Positions 1 to 11,067 are shown, numbered from the stretch's first letter. The stretch: 64,000 nt of DNA from Trichomonas vaginalis G3 (GCF_026262505.1 NC_067205.1:27606556-27670555), one strand, 5' to 3'. Notes: generated from the sequence alone by a model not told the origin. A program made the numbers and translations.

Positions 1-136
1 CAAGGATTTCGAGGACAGAGTTCCAGAAGAAAGAAAAGAAAGATTCCACATGTTATGTCCTCCTCCTGATGAACAGAAAACTCAGGCATTCGGTCAGTTT
101 AAGGTATCTATTCTCCAATCATTTGCTCAGAAATAA
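1..136 (+). CDS. 3' end of an unidentified protein gene (truncated by window edge)
   Basis: Frame 2 is open from the first base and ends with TAA at 134-136, giving 44 residues ending SILQSFAQK. The segment is charged and proline-containing (EERKERF, CPPPDEQK). Its base composition is clearly richer in GC than the AT-rich stretch that follows, which supports coding. I do not recognise the family. Since the 5' part lies outside the window, neither start nor length can be judged. Confidence 0.5.
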   Translation, partial: KDFEDRVPEERKERFHMLCPPPDEQKTQAFGQFKVSILQSFAQK

Positions 137-696
137 TCATTCTCTATATAATATTATTATGTATATAAAACAATTATTTATTATAGAAAAAAATTTTTTT
201 TTCATATTCTATCTAGACTAAAATCATGCGAATAGTTATTCGACTAAAATCTGAGAATGTGACAATTTTAAGATCAAAATGATTCAAATCTTTCATTACG
301 GCTCCCAAAAAACAATGACATTATTAAAAAATTATAGTGATGATTGAGCAAAATCAAAAATGATCCCCAGCATAGTATTTTTTCAATTAATAATTTTTCC
401 TTTTGATATGAATTTCTAGTCATTATTTTCTTTGGCTTTGAAGGTTTTGGGTAGCTGAATCCTTTCATCAACATGCAGGAATCAGTTTGAATAGTCCAAT
501 ACTGCTCAGGTCTGATTTATTGACACTCAAGTTTGTCAAGAAAGATTTTTTTGCCATTTTTCACAAATCACAAAAATTTTATGGCAAATTTAATACTTTC
601 CCTGTAATTTTGAATTGTTGCATCCAAATATTTGAAAATATTTATATCATAGTTTCTGGCTATTTATCAAAAACTGACATCGTCGGTTTAAAATTA
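137..696. other. Intergenic, no gene seen
   Basis: AT-rich spacer. An open stretch continues upstream of the Cks1 ATG from a TTG at 487, but its residues do not resemble the family and are read here as chance. No clear TCA[C/T][A/T][A/T] initiator was found just before the 697 ATG. Confidence 0.5.
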
Positions 697-945
697 ATGA
701 GTGTTGACGAGATTATATACTCAGAAAAGTATTATGATGACGTCTATGAGTATAGGCATGTTACATTACCAAAAGAAATCAGCAGGAAAGATCCGAAGGA
801 CCACCTTTTAAGCGAAGAAGAATGGAGAGCTCTTGGCATCCAAATGAGCCCAGGATGGATCCATTATCACAGACATAATCCAGAGCCAAATATTCTCTTA
901 TTTAGAAGAGAACACCATGGAAATGTTCCGAAAGATGCCCTTTAA
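697..945 (+). CDS. Cks1/Suc1-type cyclin-dependent kinase regulatory subunit
   Basis: An 82-residue protein of the usual size for Cks proteins, small adaptors that bind CDKs and phosphorylated substrates during the cell cycle. The signature is clear: [19 protein letters not shown] near the N-terminus and [19 protein letters not shown] near the C-terminus, matching the family's RGWxHY and HxPEPHILLFRR blocks. In the last block the common HILLF is NILLF here. The ATG at 697 gives the family's normal length; the in-frame open stretch upstream has only a TTG and no family residues. The stop TAA runs into TAAAA, so the presumed poly(A) signal TAAA overlaps the stop, as is common in T. vaginalis. 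The family call is firm; which CDK it serves is unknown. Confidence 0.92.
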   Translation: MSVDEIIYSEKYYDDVYEYRHVTLPKEISRKDPKDHLLSEEEWRALGIQMSPGWIHYHRHNPEPNILLFRREHHGNVPKDAL

Positions 946-1525
946 AATTTTGGATGTAGTCTATGCACAAGGAATCAGTATAACACAATTCCAATCATAC
1001 AATGACTATAATACCTTGACATGTTTGTAATACATAAATCGCCATTTGATATATGAAATAATAAAATTTCATTTTGGAGTTTTATAAATCTTCTACATAA
1101 TATGTTTGTCTATGTTATATACATTCTCAGCTAATTAATTGAAATTTTCGAAATAATTTTTTAATTATGAAAATAAATGCAATATGACATCATTTGTACC
1201 CTAAAAACATGGTCAACTAGCTATGGCGAAATTCAATGATCATTTAATTTATCATGAAAAGCACTAATTCTGGATCTTACACAATTAGGCATTGAAACAC
1301 TAAAACATATATATATATATATAATAAGTATATCACCAATATCTGGTAGAAAGTGCCAAAAGTTTATAGGAAATTTTATATAATATGAAATTGTCTTGGC
1401 TCATGAGACAATTTCATTAGAAAATATATACAGTGAGGTTAGATACAAAATGTTTATTATTTATAATCAAAAAACAAAAATAAATTCTAAAATTTTCGAG
1501 CAAATTAGGCCAAAAATAGAAACAA
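946..1525. other. Intergenic, no gene seen
   Basis: AT-rich spacer between the Cks1 gene and the 3' end of a convergent gene. It holds a short TA run near 1309-1322. Nothing else stands out. Confidence 0.5.
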
Positions 1526-2353
1526 TCAATAAGATTTACAGTTATTTATCTTGGCTATAAGGTCTTTGAATGCTACTTTCAATGTTTCATTGGTCGATAA
1601 AATTTTTTGATTTTCTTCTGTTTTTTCACGAAGTTGTTGCTGAATTCTATTAAGGTTATTGGTTAAATTTTCATTTTCAATGCGAATTTTTTCAAGAGCT
1701 TGTTTTGTCAAATTTAATTGAAAATTATAATAATTTGCGGAGTCTGAGAGTCTCATATTTTGTTCCTTCAAACTATTGCACTCATTTATTTTCTGTTGTA
1801 ATTCATTTTGATTAATATAAATCCAAGAACATTGTTGTTGCAAAGATTGATATTGATTTTCTAATTCATGAATTCTCTGGTTTTTCTTAGCGATTTCAGC
1901 ACTATACATTTGAACTGTTTGGTTCATTTCCGAAAATTTATAAGCTTTATTGTTTAAAAGCGCTAAATTTTCTTGCTGTCTCTTTATTTTAGCCTTAAGA
2001 TTCTCAATTTCCTGGTCTTTTTGAAGAATTATATTTTTATAATCAGAAGTCCGGCCAGAAAGTTCATAACCACAAATTTGTAGATTAAGTTTTTTAATTT
2101 CTCGATCTTTTATTTCGATTTGAGATTGAAGATCATTGAAAATATTCTGATTATGTTGGTATATGCTTTTCAAATTTTGATAATCAGCTTGTAGTTGCTG
2201 ATACTGTTTTGTAAGAGCTTTGTTATTGCTTCTTAGCTGTTTGATTGACTGCATTGTCGCTTGATATTTATTTTTAGAAATAGTAATCATTGCGAAAAAT
2301 TGAAAAAATGCAAAAAATAAAAAAATTGACAAAAATTTTGCTTGATAAGACAT
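1526..2353 (-). CDS. Membrane-anchored coiled-coil protein, unknown function
   Basis: A 275-residue protein. Residues 6-26 or so form a very hydrophobic, Phe-rich segment (FLSIFLFFAFFQFFAM) that could be a signal anchor or signal peptide. The remainder is almost continuous coiled coil rich in Gln, Asn, Lys and Leu with heptad-like spacing and few prolines. No catalytic motif is visible. The start is supported by an initiator-like TCATTAT at 2361-2367 on the same strand, 12 bases before the ATG. I infer a membrane-tethered rod or scaffold; trichomonads have many such low-complexity coiled-coil proteins. No specific homologue is recognised. Confidence 0.75.
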   Translation of the reverse strand: MSYQAKFLSIFLFFAFFQFFAMITISKNKYQATMQSIKQLRSNNKALTKQYQQLQADYQNLKSIYQHNQNIFNDLQSQIEIKDREIKKLNLQICGYELSGRTSDYKNIILQKDQEIENLKAKIKRQQENLALLNNKAYKFSEMNQTVQMYSAEIAKKNQRIHELENQYQSLQQQCSWIYINQNELQQKINECNSLKEQNMRLSDSANYYNFQLNLTKQALEKIRIENENLTNNLNRIQQQLREKTEENQKILSTNETLKVAFKDLIAKINNCKSY

Positions 2354-2360
2354 CTAGAAG

Positions 2361-2367
2361 ATAATGA
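2361..2367 (-). promoter_or_regulatory. Trichomonad initiator (Inr) TCATTAT
   Basis: Matches the T. vaginalis Inr consensus TCA+1[C/T][A/T][A/T]. The A+1 at 2365 would give an 11-12-base leader for the coiled-coil gene. Confidence 0.65.
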
Positions 2368-3513
2368 TATAAAAAATATTGTTAACCTGATACAATTCAA
2401 AATCAAATGTTAATTACTTAAAAGATGAAAATTGTGAAATAATGAAAATTCATTACATAGATTAGACCTATAAATTTACTTATATTTTAATAGTTATTGA
2501 GTATATATCAAGGTTCCATCAAAATCCGTTTTCCACAACAACTCTAAAGAAAAAAGAAATGCCATAATGCGTCAAAATCGAAGAATCTTGATAATTCATT
2601 TCGAAAATAATATATTATCACGAGTATGATGTACTTTTTAGCATCAACAACGATAGTTCAAGGTATTTTGTGCGATGACCAACAAAATTGAGAACTCCTT
2701 TCAATACTAATTGGCGTGAACAAAAATTTAGAGGAATGAATATACGAGTATAAGGATGTCAATTCGGAAAATTGTTTTCATTTTAGGAGAATATAATTTT
2801 CCTTTTGGAAAATTTTAAAAATGAGACGCGCAGGATTCGAACTTTTTTAAAAGTTGATTTAAATATATTCTAGTGTGGTTTCTAAGGATAATATCATATT
2901 TAAAATAAGAATATACTAGTTTGGGTGGTATCAAAAGCGTCAATTCGCTCAGCGAAAGCTGAGCTAGCTTCGTTCTCGAAAGAATAGGGAAGGAGTGAAA
3001 GAGAGTGATACAGATGTTGACACATTCATATCATTTCAACAAATTTTGATCAAATTGAAATGCAATGAAATTCAATTCACTTCATATCCTTCAGTCAGTA
3101 CATTGACATCCTTCTACATCACAATGATAACTCGTGCATCAATAGTTCTACAACTAACTCAGAAAAAACAAGATTTTTCCTTCCAGCTTACAGCTTTTAA
3201 AAAGTTTCGATGATAAAAATCACTCTACTCTTGTTTATCGATATGTTGTGATAGTAGGTAAACGTATTCTTATGGATATTAATAAAAATATTTTTACGAA
3301 AATCTGAACCAATTACAGAGTTATTCATAAAGTTTATGATAACTGTAATTACTTCATCTTTGTTTTATATTTGAATAAACAATTTAATTTAATTTGCATA
3401 ATTTTTTTTAGTTGAAAGACAGGAAACTTAGTTGAGTTTGTATTATTTTTATCGTTCAATTCATTGTATATGTGAGTGATCCAGATATTTAAGATATTTA
3501 GAAAAAATTTATT
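2368..3513. other. Intergenic with a tRNA 3' fragment, otherwise empty
   Basis: A spacer of about 1.1 kb. It contains a tRNA-like 3' end at 2822-2842 (listed separately) and a slightly GC-richer patch at 2935-2990. A 72-codon open frame from a GTG at 2995 has no recognisable feature and is not called a gene. Confidence 0.5.
2822..2842 (-). pseudogene. tRNA 3'-end fragment with Pol III terminator
   Basis: On the minus strand the sequence reads as a T-loop TTCGAAT, a 3' T-stem CCTGC, a 7-base acceptor strand GCGTCTC, a discriminator A and then TTTTT. That is the exact layout of a tRNA 3' end followed by a Pol III stop. The 5' strand of the T-stem and everything upstream are missing, so this is a fragment, not a tRNA gene. 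Confidence 0.5.
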
Positions 3514-3514
3514 A

Positions 3515-4782
3515 CCCAGATTTTCCTTACTTTTACCACTCCCCATGTAATTTCTGGGGAAAACGATAATTCATTTTTTTTATGGATGAATAGATCGTTT
3601 TCCTAGAAAGGACCTCATATCTCTGGCTAAAAAGAGTGTCAGATCCTAAATAGATTATTGATCTAGTGTACAAATCCAATAAAAAGCCTATTTTTTGGCT
3701 TTTTTGGTGCTCATTTTTTCGAAGATCTACATGAATATGGGGAAACCATCGGATTTTTTTGGTTAACCCACATCTTCATGTAGTCTGGACTATCTTTCCT
3801 CGAAGGACCTCTTTACGGGTGTAAAAACTCATAAAGTTCTCAAAAGATTCATTCTCGATCTCCATGCTGAAAGAATTTACAATAAAAAAGAGATCTACGC
3901 ATCAAACTACAGCCATAAATGAACTGAACCCCTAAAGCTCAGCTCTTAGTTTATCAAAAACGTCGAAATCCTTCTCATTGCAATCAAATTTTCTCAATAA
4001 CTCATAAGAAAAATCGAATTTTGATTAAGCCGATGTTATAGGTATCACAAATACTACAAACTTGAGCAATATCGAAATTGCCAGCAAAAGTTTGAAATTG
4101 CATTGCTCATATTTGTTTTGTAAACTAAAAATCTGCTTATATTATTCATTAATTTTTTATATATTATTCATATACTTTAATAAAAACAATACTATTTCAC
4201 CTTAAAAATGAATTTCATAAGTCAATATTATTTTTTTGAAAATGTATCAATTTTCGATTAAAACAACATGAGAATAAAATTTACGCAAAATTATTTTAAA
4301 AAATGGTTTTAAAAATTGACAATTGATTAAGAATAAGATTGGAAGAAGTTTTGAAGTTGAATTTTAAGAAAAAAAATTCGGATATTATTTATGGATCTAA
4401 GTAATCTGATATTTGAGTATCGGCACTATGCATAAAACATATATTTATAGTTTTTGGATTTTTATGATTTTAAATATATTCAAATTTGGCAATCCAATAG
4501 ATTTTTAAAAAATAGGTAAATAAAAATAGATTACATATGCAGCAGATTTAGAACATGAAACAAATCTTATAGTGACCCAAAAAAAAAATTCATGATCCAA
4601 AAAAGAAAAAAATAGGCCAAATGGGAATCAAATCTTGGCATAATGAATCATTATGTAGGAAATTTCCACTACACTACACCGGCAGCTCAAAAATACCCTT
4701 GGTAGTTCTATTTAATAGCTACACCCAACGATAGGCGGTGTCCCCAGCTTTAGAGGGGTGGTAAAAGTAAGGAAAATCTGGG
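3515..4782. mobile_element. 1.27-kb TA-flanked DNA element, copy 1
   Basis: The ends are CCCAGATTTTCCTTAC and its complement, giving about 25 bp of inverted repeat (through TTTTACCAC). The element is flanked by TA on both sides, which fits a Tc1/mariner-type or other TA-targeting element. A second copy, almost identical over its whole length, lies at 40525-41795 with the same ends and the same TA flanks. No transposase is encoded, so it is probably non-autonomous. A tRNA-like stretch sits near the right end (4615-4683). Confidence 0.8.
4615..4683 (-). other. tRNA-like sequence inside the 1.27-kb element
   Basis: The minus strand begins GCCGGTGTAGTGTAGTGG, very like a eukaryotic tRNA 5' end with its A box. 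It continues with a possible anticodon hairpin (CATAA...TTATG) and a B-box-like GATTTGATTCCC, and ends before a run of T. The acceptor ends pair poorly, so it looks like a degenerate tRNA. The other copy has it at 41629-41695. Confidence 0.45.
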
Positions 4783-4783
4783 T

Positions 4784-6188
4784 AATTTGATTAACAAATT
4801 TTAATCAAAATAGCAAAAATCTATTTGATAGCTGTAAGCAAATAATAATTTCTATTTCAACCAAAATCACTTATTTTCATCTAAACGTATAAAATTGTCA
4901 ATTTTATGAGAATAAATTTAAAATCTCATGAAATATAAAGGAGAGTAATATTTTTCAATTTTCTTTTTTTCTTTCTCTCAAATATTTTCTATTGGGAATT
5001 TTCTTGTTATCAAAAAATAATTTTAATATTTGTTTATTTCATTACATACAATAAAATTTTAAAAACTCTATTTCTTCACAAGAAAATTTTTATCCTTCAT
5101 ATGAAGAAACATTTTGTTCTCCATTTGATGCTGAGTCTAAATCTCGATTTTTGAATTTTCTTCTTTCCAAATTTCTTTTTTCCAAATTAGAAGTTTAATT
5201 CAAATTTTCAATAGTTTATATATTTTCTCAAACCGTCTTAGATTTTCTTACTTTTTGGGGATTTTCTTTCAAAATATACAAAAATAGTAATATCAATACA
5301 TGTGTCTAATATACTTTAAAACCATCGTGATAAAATTGAAAAACGAAGAGTTCTTCTCTCCAAATTTTTTTCTAAATCAAAAAAATGAGATAAAAAAATA
5401 CGTTTGAAAATTCATTTTTAGCATTTTAGGAATTTTCTAACTTTTCTTCCAAATTGACATCCTTAACGAGTATCATTTGCAGATTTTGCAGTACATAGTA
5501 TTTAGCAAACAATTTTACTAGCTCTTTTGAATCATCTTACAAAAATCGATAATTCCGCTGAATTATGTAAAATAAAAATGTATTAAATAGCAACAAAATT
5601 ATTCAAAAATGTAAATTGAATGGACATACTATAACGGTATAGAAATATTCATCTTTCAAAATTGAAAAATTAGTAAAAGGATCGATATTAAATATACCTT
5701 AAATTCTCGGTAATTCCAATCCTCACAAATTTCGATAATCTTGATTTGATAACATTACATATCGTATACACAATTAGTATAATTTGTATTATTAGGTTAA
5801 GATATTATTAATGATGCAATTATGACCAAAACGTTGAGTTCTAAATTCTTTGAAATATTATATTTTTGAATGATCTATTTGCAAAAAATTGGTTGATAGA
5901 TTATATATTTGTAATTGGTTAAATATTTTTGAATTTTTGTATCTTAAATTGAATGTCAGAACAATTAATTTGAAGGATCTCATAGAAATTATATTCGCTA
6001 AAAAACCCGCAATGACGAGTAGAACATTTACATTTATGGTTCTACCTTTCAGATCTTTAAAATCATTATATACTGATTTTGATTCAAAAATAGTTTCTCA
6101 ATTTATTTTACTCATTATTTTAAAAATAGACACGTCAATTTATCGCGGATCCTCATCAGTAAGAAACAGAGTATTTAAACAATGAAAA
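4784..6188. other. Intergenic, no gene seen
   Basis: A 1.4-kb AT-rich spacer with many A/T runs. A 98-codon open frame just before the Myb gene lacks any family feature and is not called. Confidence 0.5.
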
Positions 6189-6704
6189 ATGAAGTTCAGT
6201 CCAGTAGATGATGCAAAGTTGATTAAGCTCGTATCCAAGATGGATAAAGTTGATTGGGTAAAAATATCCCACAAGATGAAAAACAAGACACCAAGACAAT
6301 GTCGAGAACGGTGGAATAATTATTTGAATCCCGAGCTCCATCAAGTTGAATGGAGCGAAGAAGAGGACACCTTGCTCATTAATAAATTTAATGAAATAGG
6401 TGCACATTGGAATGAAATTGCAAAATTCTTTAAAGGAAGATCGGGCAATAACGTACGGAATAGATTTTTAACTCTATCACGACGAAATAGGAAGAATAAG
6501 AATACACAAAATCATAAAGAAGAAAGTTCAGATGACGGAAGTATTAAAGAGCTCAAACCAGAAATGATAGAAGAAAAGAAGATACACCCAGGAAATAGCT
6601 CAAACTTCCAAGACATTATCGATATGGTGTTCAAAAATGAAGGAGTTATCGATATTTTCGAGAAACGGGAAGGCGAAGATCAATTCGCGTTTGAATTTAT
6701 TTAA
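6189..6704 (+). CDS. R2R3 Myb-like DNA-binding protein
   Basis: A 171-residue protein with two tandem Myb repeats. R2 spans about residues 3-46 (tryptophan at VDWVKISHKM, then PRQCRERWNNYLNP) and R3 about 52-98 (VEWSEEEDTLLINKF, HWNEIAKFF, NNVRNRF). The third helices RQCRERW and NNVRNRF are the DNA-reading helices. The layout matches the large trichomonad Myb family, some of whose members regulate iron-responsive adhesin genes and one of which binds a core promoter element. The tail is Lys/Asp/Glu-rich with no other domain. Of two close ATGs (6182 and 6189) only 6189 opens this frame. Nuclear location and transcription regulation are inferred from the family; the targets are unknown. Confidence 0.9.
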   Translation: MKFSPVDDAKLIKLVSKMDKVDWVKISHKMKNKTPRQCRERWNNYLNPELHQVEWSEEEDTLLINKFNEIGAHWNEIAKFFKGRSGNNVRNRFLTLSRRNRKNKNTQNHKEESSDDGSIKELKPEMIEEKKIHPGNSSNFQDIIDMVFKNEGVIDIFEKREGEDQFAFEFI

Positions 6705-7499
6705 TTTTCTATGTTATGTAAATTAACTATGTAATTTCGTGCTATATTTAAATTTTTTAGCATTTGAAATGTCTGTTTTTTGTGAGAATTATTAATTACA
6801 AAAATTTGAATGAATATTGAATAAAAAGAATTGTTTAATAGAATATATATGGATTACTAAATAATTTTTCGATGAAAAGATTTTGAAATATACGATATTT
6901 ATTCAATTATTTGTATTAGATTATCAAATTTGCGAAATTCAAAAATCAATTTTTAAAGGTCAAGAAGTACTTAATGTTTATAGTGATTTCATGAGAAGAA
7001 TTTTTTTATATTCAAATCAGATCGAAATTTAAACATTTGTCAGTTATATTGTCTCATTTATTACATTATAATATTCAAAATAAATTCAATAATATAATTT
7101 ATTCAAAAAATAAGTTCTGAAAAGATATAATAAAAATTGGGAATTTTGAAAATAACAAAGTGAGACTGTTATTAATCATTTTTCATTTTTAGGAAAAATA
7201 TATTTGAGCGACCATCTTTCTTCACAACATTGTAATATATATAAGTTTGCCTTTTGCATTCCTAAAAATATTTTTGATTTTGAATGATTAGCGGTTTTAT
7301 AAATTTCAACATACAAAAAAATATATTTCATGGTATAAGGTATCTTAACTTTTAAAATTCATTTATTTTTAACGGCTTAGATTCGGAAATTTTGAATAAT
7401 ACTTTTCAAAATTGGAAGTCTCATCACACTTTTCAATGCTCGATTTTTAAAAACTGTTTAAAAATGGAGCATATATTGAAATAGTTTAGAGACTAAAAA

Positions 7500-7560
7500 T
7501 TACCACAGACTATTTCAGAGGATTGAGTTGCCACTCAATCCTCTGAAAAGTCTGAGGTAA
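7500..7560. repeat. Near-perfect 28-29-bp inverted repeat with 4-base loop
   Basis: The left arm 7500-7528 (TTACCACAGAC...GGATTGAGT) pairs with the right arm 7533-7560 around the loop TGCC, with only a bulge and about one mismatch. It lies about 0.8 kb after the Myb gene and 1 kb before the next gene. It could be a terminator or an RNA-processing hairpin, a small-RNA precursor or a foldback insertion. Confidence 0.75.
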
Positions 7561-8605
7561 TTTGCAAAGTTTTTATTGCATCACAAAAATTTCATATCAG
7601 CTATTAAAATCTACTATCCTATTTTAATACAATCCTATGATATCAATTTTATAACTTAAGATTCGTTCTATTCAAATCAATTCTAAATGTTCAAAACATA
7701 TAATCCTAAACCGCACCCAGTTGTTGGGCTATATTTTCCGATTTCATCGGATTTTTGACTGTATTTAATTAATGGTTCAACTTATGTACCTAATATCTCC
7801 TAAATCTTCACATCTATATGTAAATCGTAAACTCTTAACTTGTCATTTCTTTTTTCATTCAAAGCTTGATTATCCAAATTAAAATACATAACTTTGTATT
7901 TAAATTTTATTCATAAAATACTAAATGTAAGCATTTCTTAAATAAAAAATCTCCTATCCATTTCTTTTCATTGATTTTCACAATGATTTTGATTCAAATT
8001 TCTCAGATATTCATTGCAATCGGATTAAAATATTATTGTATCATTAAATTTTCTTCAAAATCCTATCATTGCAATTATTGACTCTCAAATTTTCGTTTCA
8101 TTTCGAGTTTTTTAGCCAGATGATATATATTCCTCCTCATTAGTTATTCAGCCTATTTTCCTCATAAAATAGCAGATTTCCTTTTCAAAATCGAAATCCA
8201 CTCACGCCAGTCACAACGAAATATTCAAAAATTGAATGATCAAATTATTTTTGAGATGAATTTCCTTTTAATATTTGTATAAATAATGAATAATTTCGCA
8301 TAATTTTTCCCCGAATCATTTATAATTTGAGAACGACGATAAGAATCAAAATCTATTCAAATGTTCATTTTTTTAAATAAATTAATTTATTTGCTTCTCA
8401 AATCTATCTCATTCCAGAATACCTCCTTTTACAAAATTATTCAATTCAAATTCGATTATGTACTTTTGAATTATCCCAAACCAGTTTTTCTCAAAAAATA
8501 GTTATACCAAATATGTTTTCCGATCAAAAAATATATTCCTCTAGCATGTTTCCAGCAAATGTCTGTCAAATAATATTTCCCTCAAATCAATAAAATTTTT
8601 TAAAT

Positions 8606-8612
8606 TCATAAC
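8606..8612 (+). promoter_or_regulatory. Trichomonad initiator TCATAAC
   Basis: Fits TCA+1[C/T][A/T][A/T], with A+1 at 8608, 10 bases before the ATG at 8618. Confidence 0.6.
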
Positions 8613-8617
8613 TACAA

Positions 8618-9232
8618 ATGGATATTGGATTCGGCGATCCTAGTTTGTCTAGCACTCAACTCAGACAAAAAGCCTATTCTGTAATAAAGAACAGTGATAG
8701 GCCCCTAGCAAGTAGTGAAATTGAGAAATGGATTAGAAACAATGATTATGATCTTTGGTGTAAGGTTTCCAACAAATGCAAAGATTATGTTCGTGTCATA
8801 TTGAGCCAAACAAGAGGACGTATCATTGCCAAGTTTAAAGCCCTCAAACCTGTTCCTGGTATTGATAAGCGCTCAACTTTTTACGGACTCTACGGAAGGA
8901 GCTATCCGGCAGATGCATGGGCAACACTATCTGATGGATCAAAGCATAAGCCGAGACATCATGATGATGAAGATTTTGAAGAAAAATATCAAAATGCCAA
9001 AGAGGAAGTATCACAGTATAGCGATGATTCCCAAGATTCATCTGCCCAAATATCGGAATTACCAAAGAAGATATCTCCAACTCCAGTAAAACCAAAGGAA
9101 AGAATTCTCCTACCTCCGTTACCCCCGTTCAATGCAAATCTGGCAAATCCTTCTATACTCCCATCAGTTTTACTTCCAAACCTTTTCTTGCAGCCATCAA
9201 ATATCAACCAAGTTGGCGTATTGCTTAATTAA
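8618..9232 (+). CDS. Hypothetical protein with a possible winged-helix-like N-terminal domain
   Basis: A 204-residue protein. Residues 10-95 are dense in helix-forming and basic residues (RQKAYSVIKNSDRPLASSE, KDYVRVILSQTRGRI) and end in a FYGLYGR segment, which suggests a compact winged-helix-like DNA-binding fold. This is inference from pattern only. The middle (about 105-145) is acidic and His/Ser-rich, and the C-terminus is proline-rich and hydrophobic (LLPPLPPFNANLANPS). An initiator TCATAAC stands 10 bases upstream, supporting the start. It could be a transcription regulator, but no named family was recognised. Its neighbours (a Myb protein and a Golgi membrane protein) give no further hint. 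Confidence 0.75.
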   Translation: MDIGFGDPSLSSTQLRQKAYSVIKNSDRPLASSEIEKWIRNNDYDLWCKVSNKCKDYVRVILSQTRGRIIAKFKALKPVPGIDKRSTFYGLYGRSYPADAWATLSDGSKHKPRHHDDEDFEEKYQNAKEEVSQYSDDSQDSSAQISELPKKISPTPVKPKERILLPPLPPFNANLANPSILPSVLLPNLFLQPSNINQVGVLLN

Positions 9233-10049
9233 TTTTATGGCTTTGTTTTCTTGTTAAATGTTTCACACTTGTTAATTGCCCTCTTTTTATCCCGATTAAA
9301 TTTCCTATTTGAATAAATTTTTTAAATTTGTGAGAAGCTTCAGCTACCCAATTCAATTTGTATGACATTCAAACGATATGAATTAAATGCCAGAAAAATA
9401 TAACCTCGATTAGATATTTATAAATAAAATGTAATATGTAGTTTTTTTATTTTTAATTTATAAAATTACCGTGTGAAATTGGTGACAAATCACCTCTCAA
9501 AAATCAACTTTATTGGTTTTGTCTTTATGTCTTCATAACACTGATTTAAAAATGTATGTAAATAGATATTATCAACCTTTTTATGTAAAAATGCCTTTTT
9601 ATTGAATACATCAGCGTGGCTTATTGGTTTAATCAATTATCTATCAATGAATGAGATAATAATACATTTTTATTGCGGATTATATCCTTACTGATTGATT
9701 TTACTGTATTTAATCGTGAAAATAATTTTATATAACGAGTTTTTTGAGCATCAGCCATTCATCATTTATCACTTTATTGTTTAGTGGATATATAAACAGG
9801 TTCTCACTTCTAGCAGCATTTCTATCGTCATGATCAACAAAATCTTTTGTCTAATGAAATACAACTATATTTTGATAGCCTACCAGTTGACGTACATTGA
9901 AAGGAAGTCATTATGCATCGCTTGGACAAACATAGAAAAATTGAAAAAAAAAATACAATCAATTTGGAGATAATTATTTCGGGGTAATATTTGTTGGCTC
10001 AAATAATGACCAAATAACTATAATTGGCATAATCCAAAAACTTCGGATT
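9233..10049. other. Intergenic, no gene seen
   Basis: An 0.8-kb AT-rich spacer. No repeat or RNA gene recognised. Confidence 0.5.
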
Positions 10050-10056
10050 TCATAAA
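10050..10056 (+). promoter_or_regulatory. Trichomonad initiator TCATAAA
   Basis: A+1 at 10052 would give an 18-base leader for the TVP23-like gene. Confidence 0.55.
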
Positions 10057-10069
10057 GGAATAAAAAAAA

Positions 10070-10735
10070 ATGGATCAAGCATCCCTTATCCCAAGCAATA
10101 AAAGGAGTCCGGTTCCAAGTATCATATATGTGTGTACAAAGATATTCCCAATACTTACGTTCTTGAATTTAGTATTTTTGAACCCAATTGTTCAGATTAT
10201 TGTTTTCATTTTAGTTTCTTTAGCAGATTTTTGGTTAACAAAGAATGTTTGTGGTATGCAACTTATTGGGTTACGCTGGTACTTTGAATTTCAAGCAAAT
10301 GGGAAGTTAGCTTTAAATTTTTATTCAAAACCAGATCCATTTGTTCCAACCGAGCAAGATTCTAATACATTTTGGATGCTATTTATAACAGAAATTATTG
10401 CATGGGCTGTAATAGCAGTAGTTGAGCTATTTCTCCGCAGTTTATTACTATTCTTAAATTCTACAATAATAATGCTAATCCAACTCTTCAATTTCCTTCT
10501 ATACGTTAAAGTGCATAAATTAGCAAAAGAAGCTATGGAAAGAGAAGTTTTACATCAAATACAAGGGGAAGCTGTTAGTTTTCCTATGGCAAAATCTGAT
10601 TACTCAGAAGAAGAAACAGTTGATGAACCAGTTGATCCTGATATATTGAATAAAATCCAAATCAGTGACTCGGAATCAAATGATCAACCAGATACAAACC
10701 AAAATCCTGATCAAGATAATCAGCCAAGTGTTTAA
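10070..10735 (+). CDS. TVP23/FAM18-family Golgi membrane protein
   Basis: A 221-residue polytopic membrane protein. Hydrophobic segments lie at about residues 22-55 (two closely spaced), 103-122 and 124-148. The family signature is visible: DFWLTKNVCGMQLIGLRWYF resembles the TVP23 block FWxxKNVxGRxLVGLRWW, and it is followed by a variable loop and an FWMLF...W membrane segment. TVP23 proteins sit in late Golgi membranes and take part in vesicle traffic. The last 50 residues are an acidic Asp/Asn/Gln tail, probably cytosolic. The initiator TCATAAA is 18 bases upstream. The family call is good; the cell location is inferred from yeast and animal relatives. Confidence 0.82.
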   Translation: MDQASLIPSNKRSPVPSIIYVCTKIFPILTFLNLVFLNPIVQIIVFILVSLADFWLTKNVCGMQLIGLRWYFEFQANGKLALNFYSKPDPFVPTEQDSNTFWMLFITEIIAWAVIAVVELFLRSLLLFLNSTIIMLIQLFNFLLYVKVHKLAKEAMEREVLHQIQGEAVSFPMAKSDYSEEETVDEPVDPDILNKIQISDSESNDQPDTNQNPDQDNQPSV

Positions 10736-11067
10736 GTTTATTTTTTATAGTTTTTATTATTCTTTATACAGATTTATTGTTTCTATTAAATATTCTTTTT
10801 TCATTAATTGTAGACATGGCTTTACATATTGTGGCAGGCGCCTAATTTGAAATTTTAATTGTTTAAATTTCTTATTTCTAAAATTATTTCTAAAAATGTA
10901 AATTCTACAATAACAAATGATAAATGATCTACAATTACATTGCATACAATTGCTATATTAGCAGATATTGCATGAATGTTAGAAATATAGAAAATAAAAT
11001 TTTGGATATTATTAACATACAAAGAATTTTATTACTCATATATATTGAAAGACAGATAATAAAAGTA
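10736..11067. other. Short spacer between convergent genes
   Basis: 330 bases, very AT-rich, no feature seen. Confidence 0.5.

Larger units (their letters stand above)
6705..8617. other. 1.9-kb intergenic region with one long hairpin
   Basis: No convincing open frame on either strand. The only structure seen is the near-perfect inverted repeat at 7500-7560. An initiator for the next gene lies at the right end (8606-8612). Confidence 0.5.

Noticed and set aside
487-696. In-frame N-terminal extension of the Cks1 protein
   Set aside because: It has only a TTG start, no family residues and would double the normal length; the ATG at 697 fits the family.
2995-3213. 72-codon plus-strand ORF
   Set aside because: It begins with GTG, lacks an initiator and any recognisable domain, and is Ser/Thr low-complexity.
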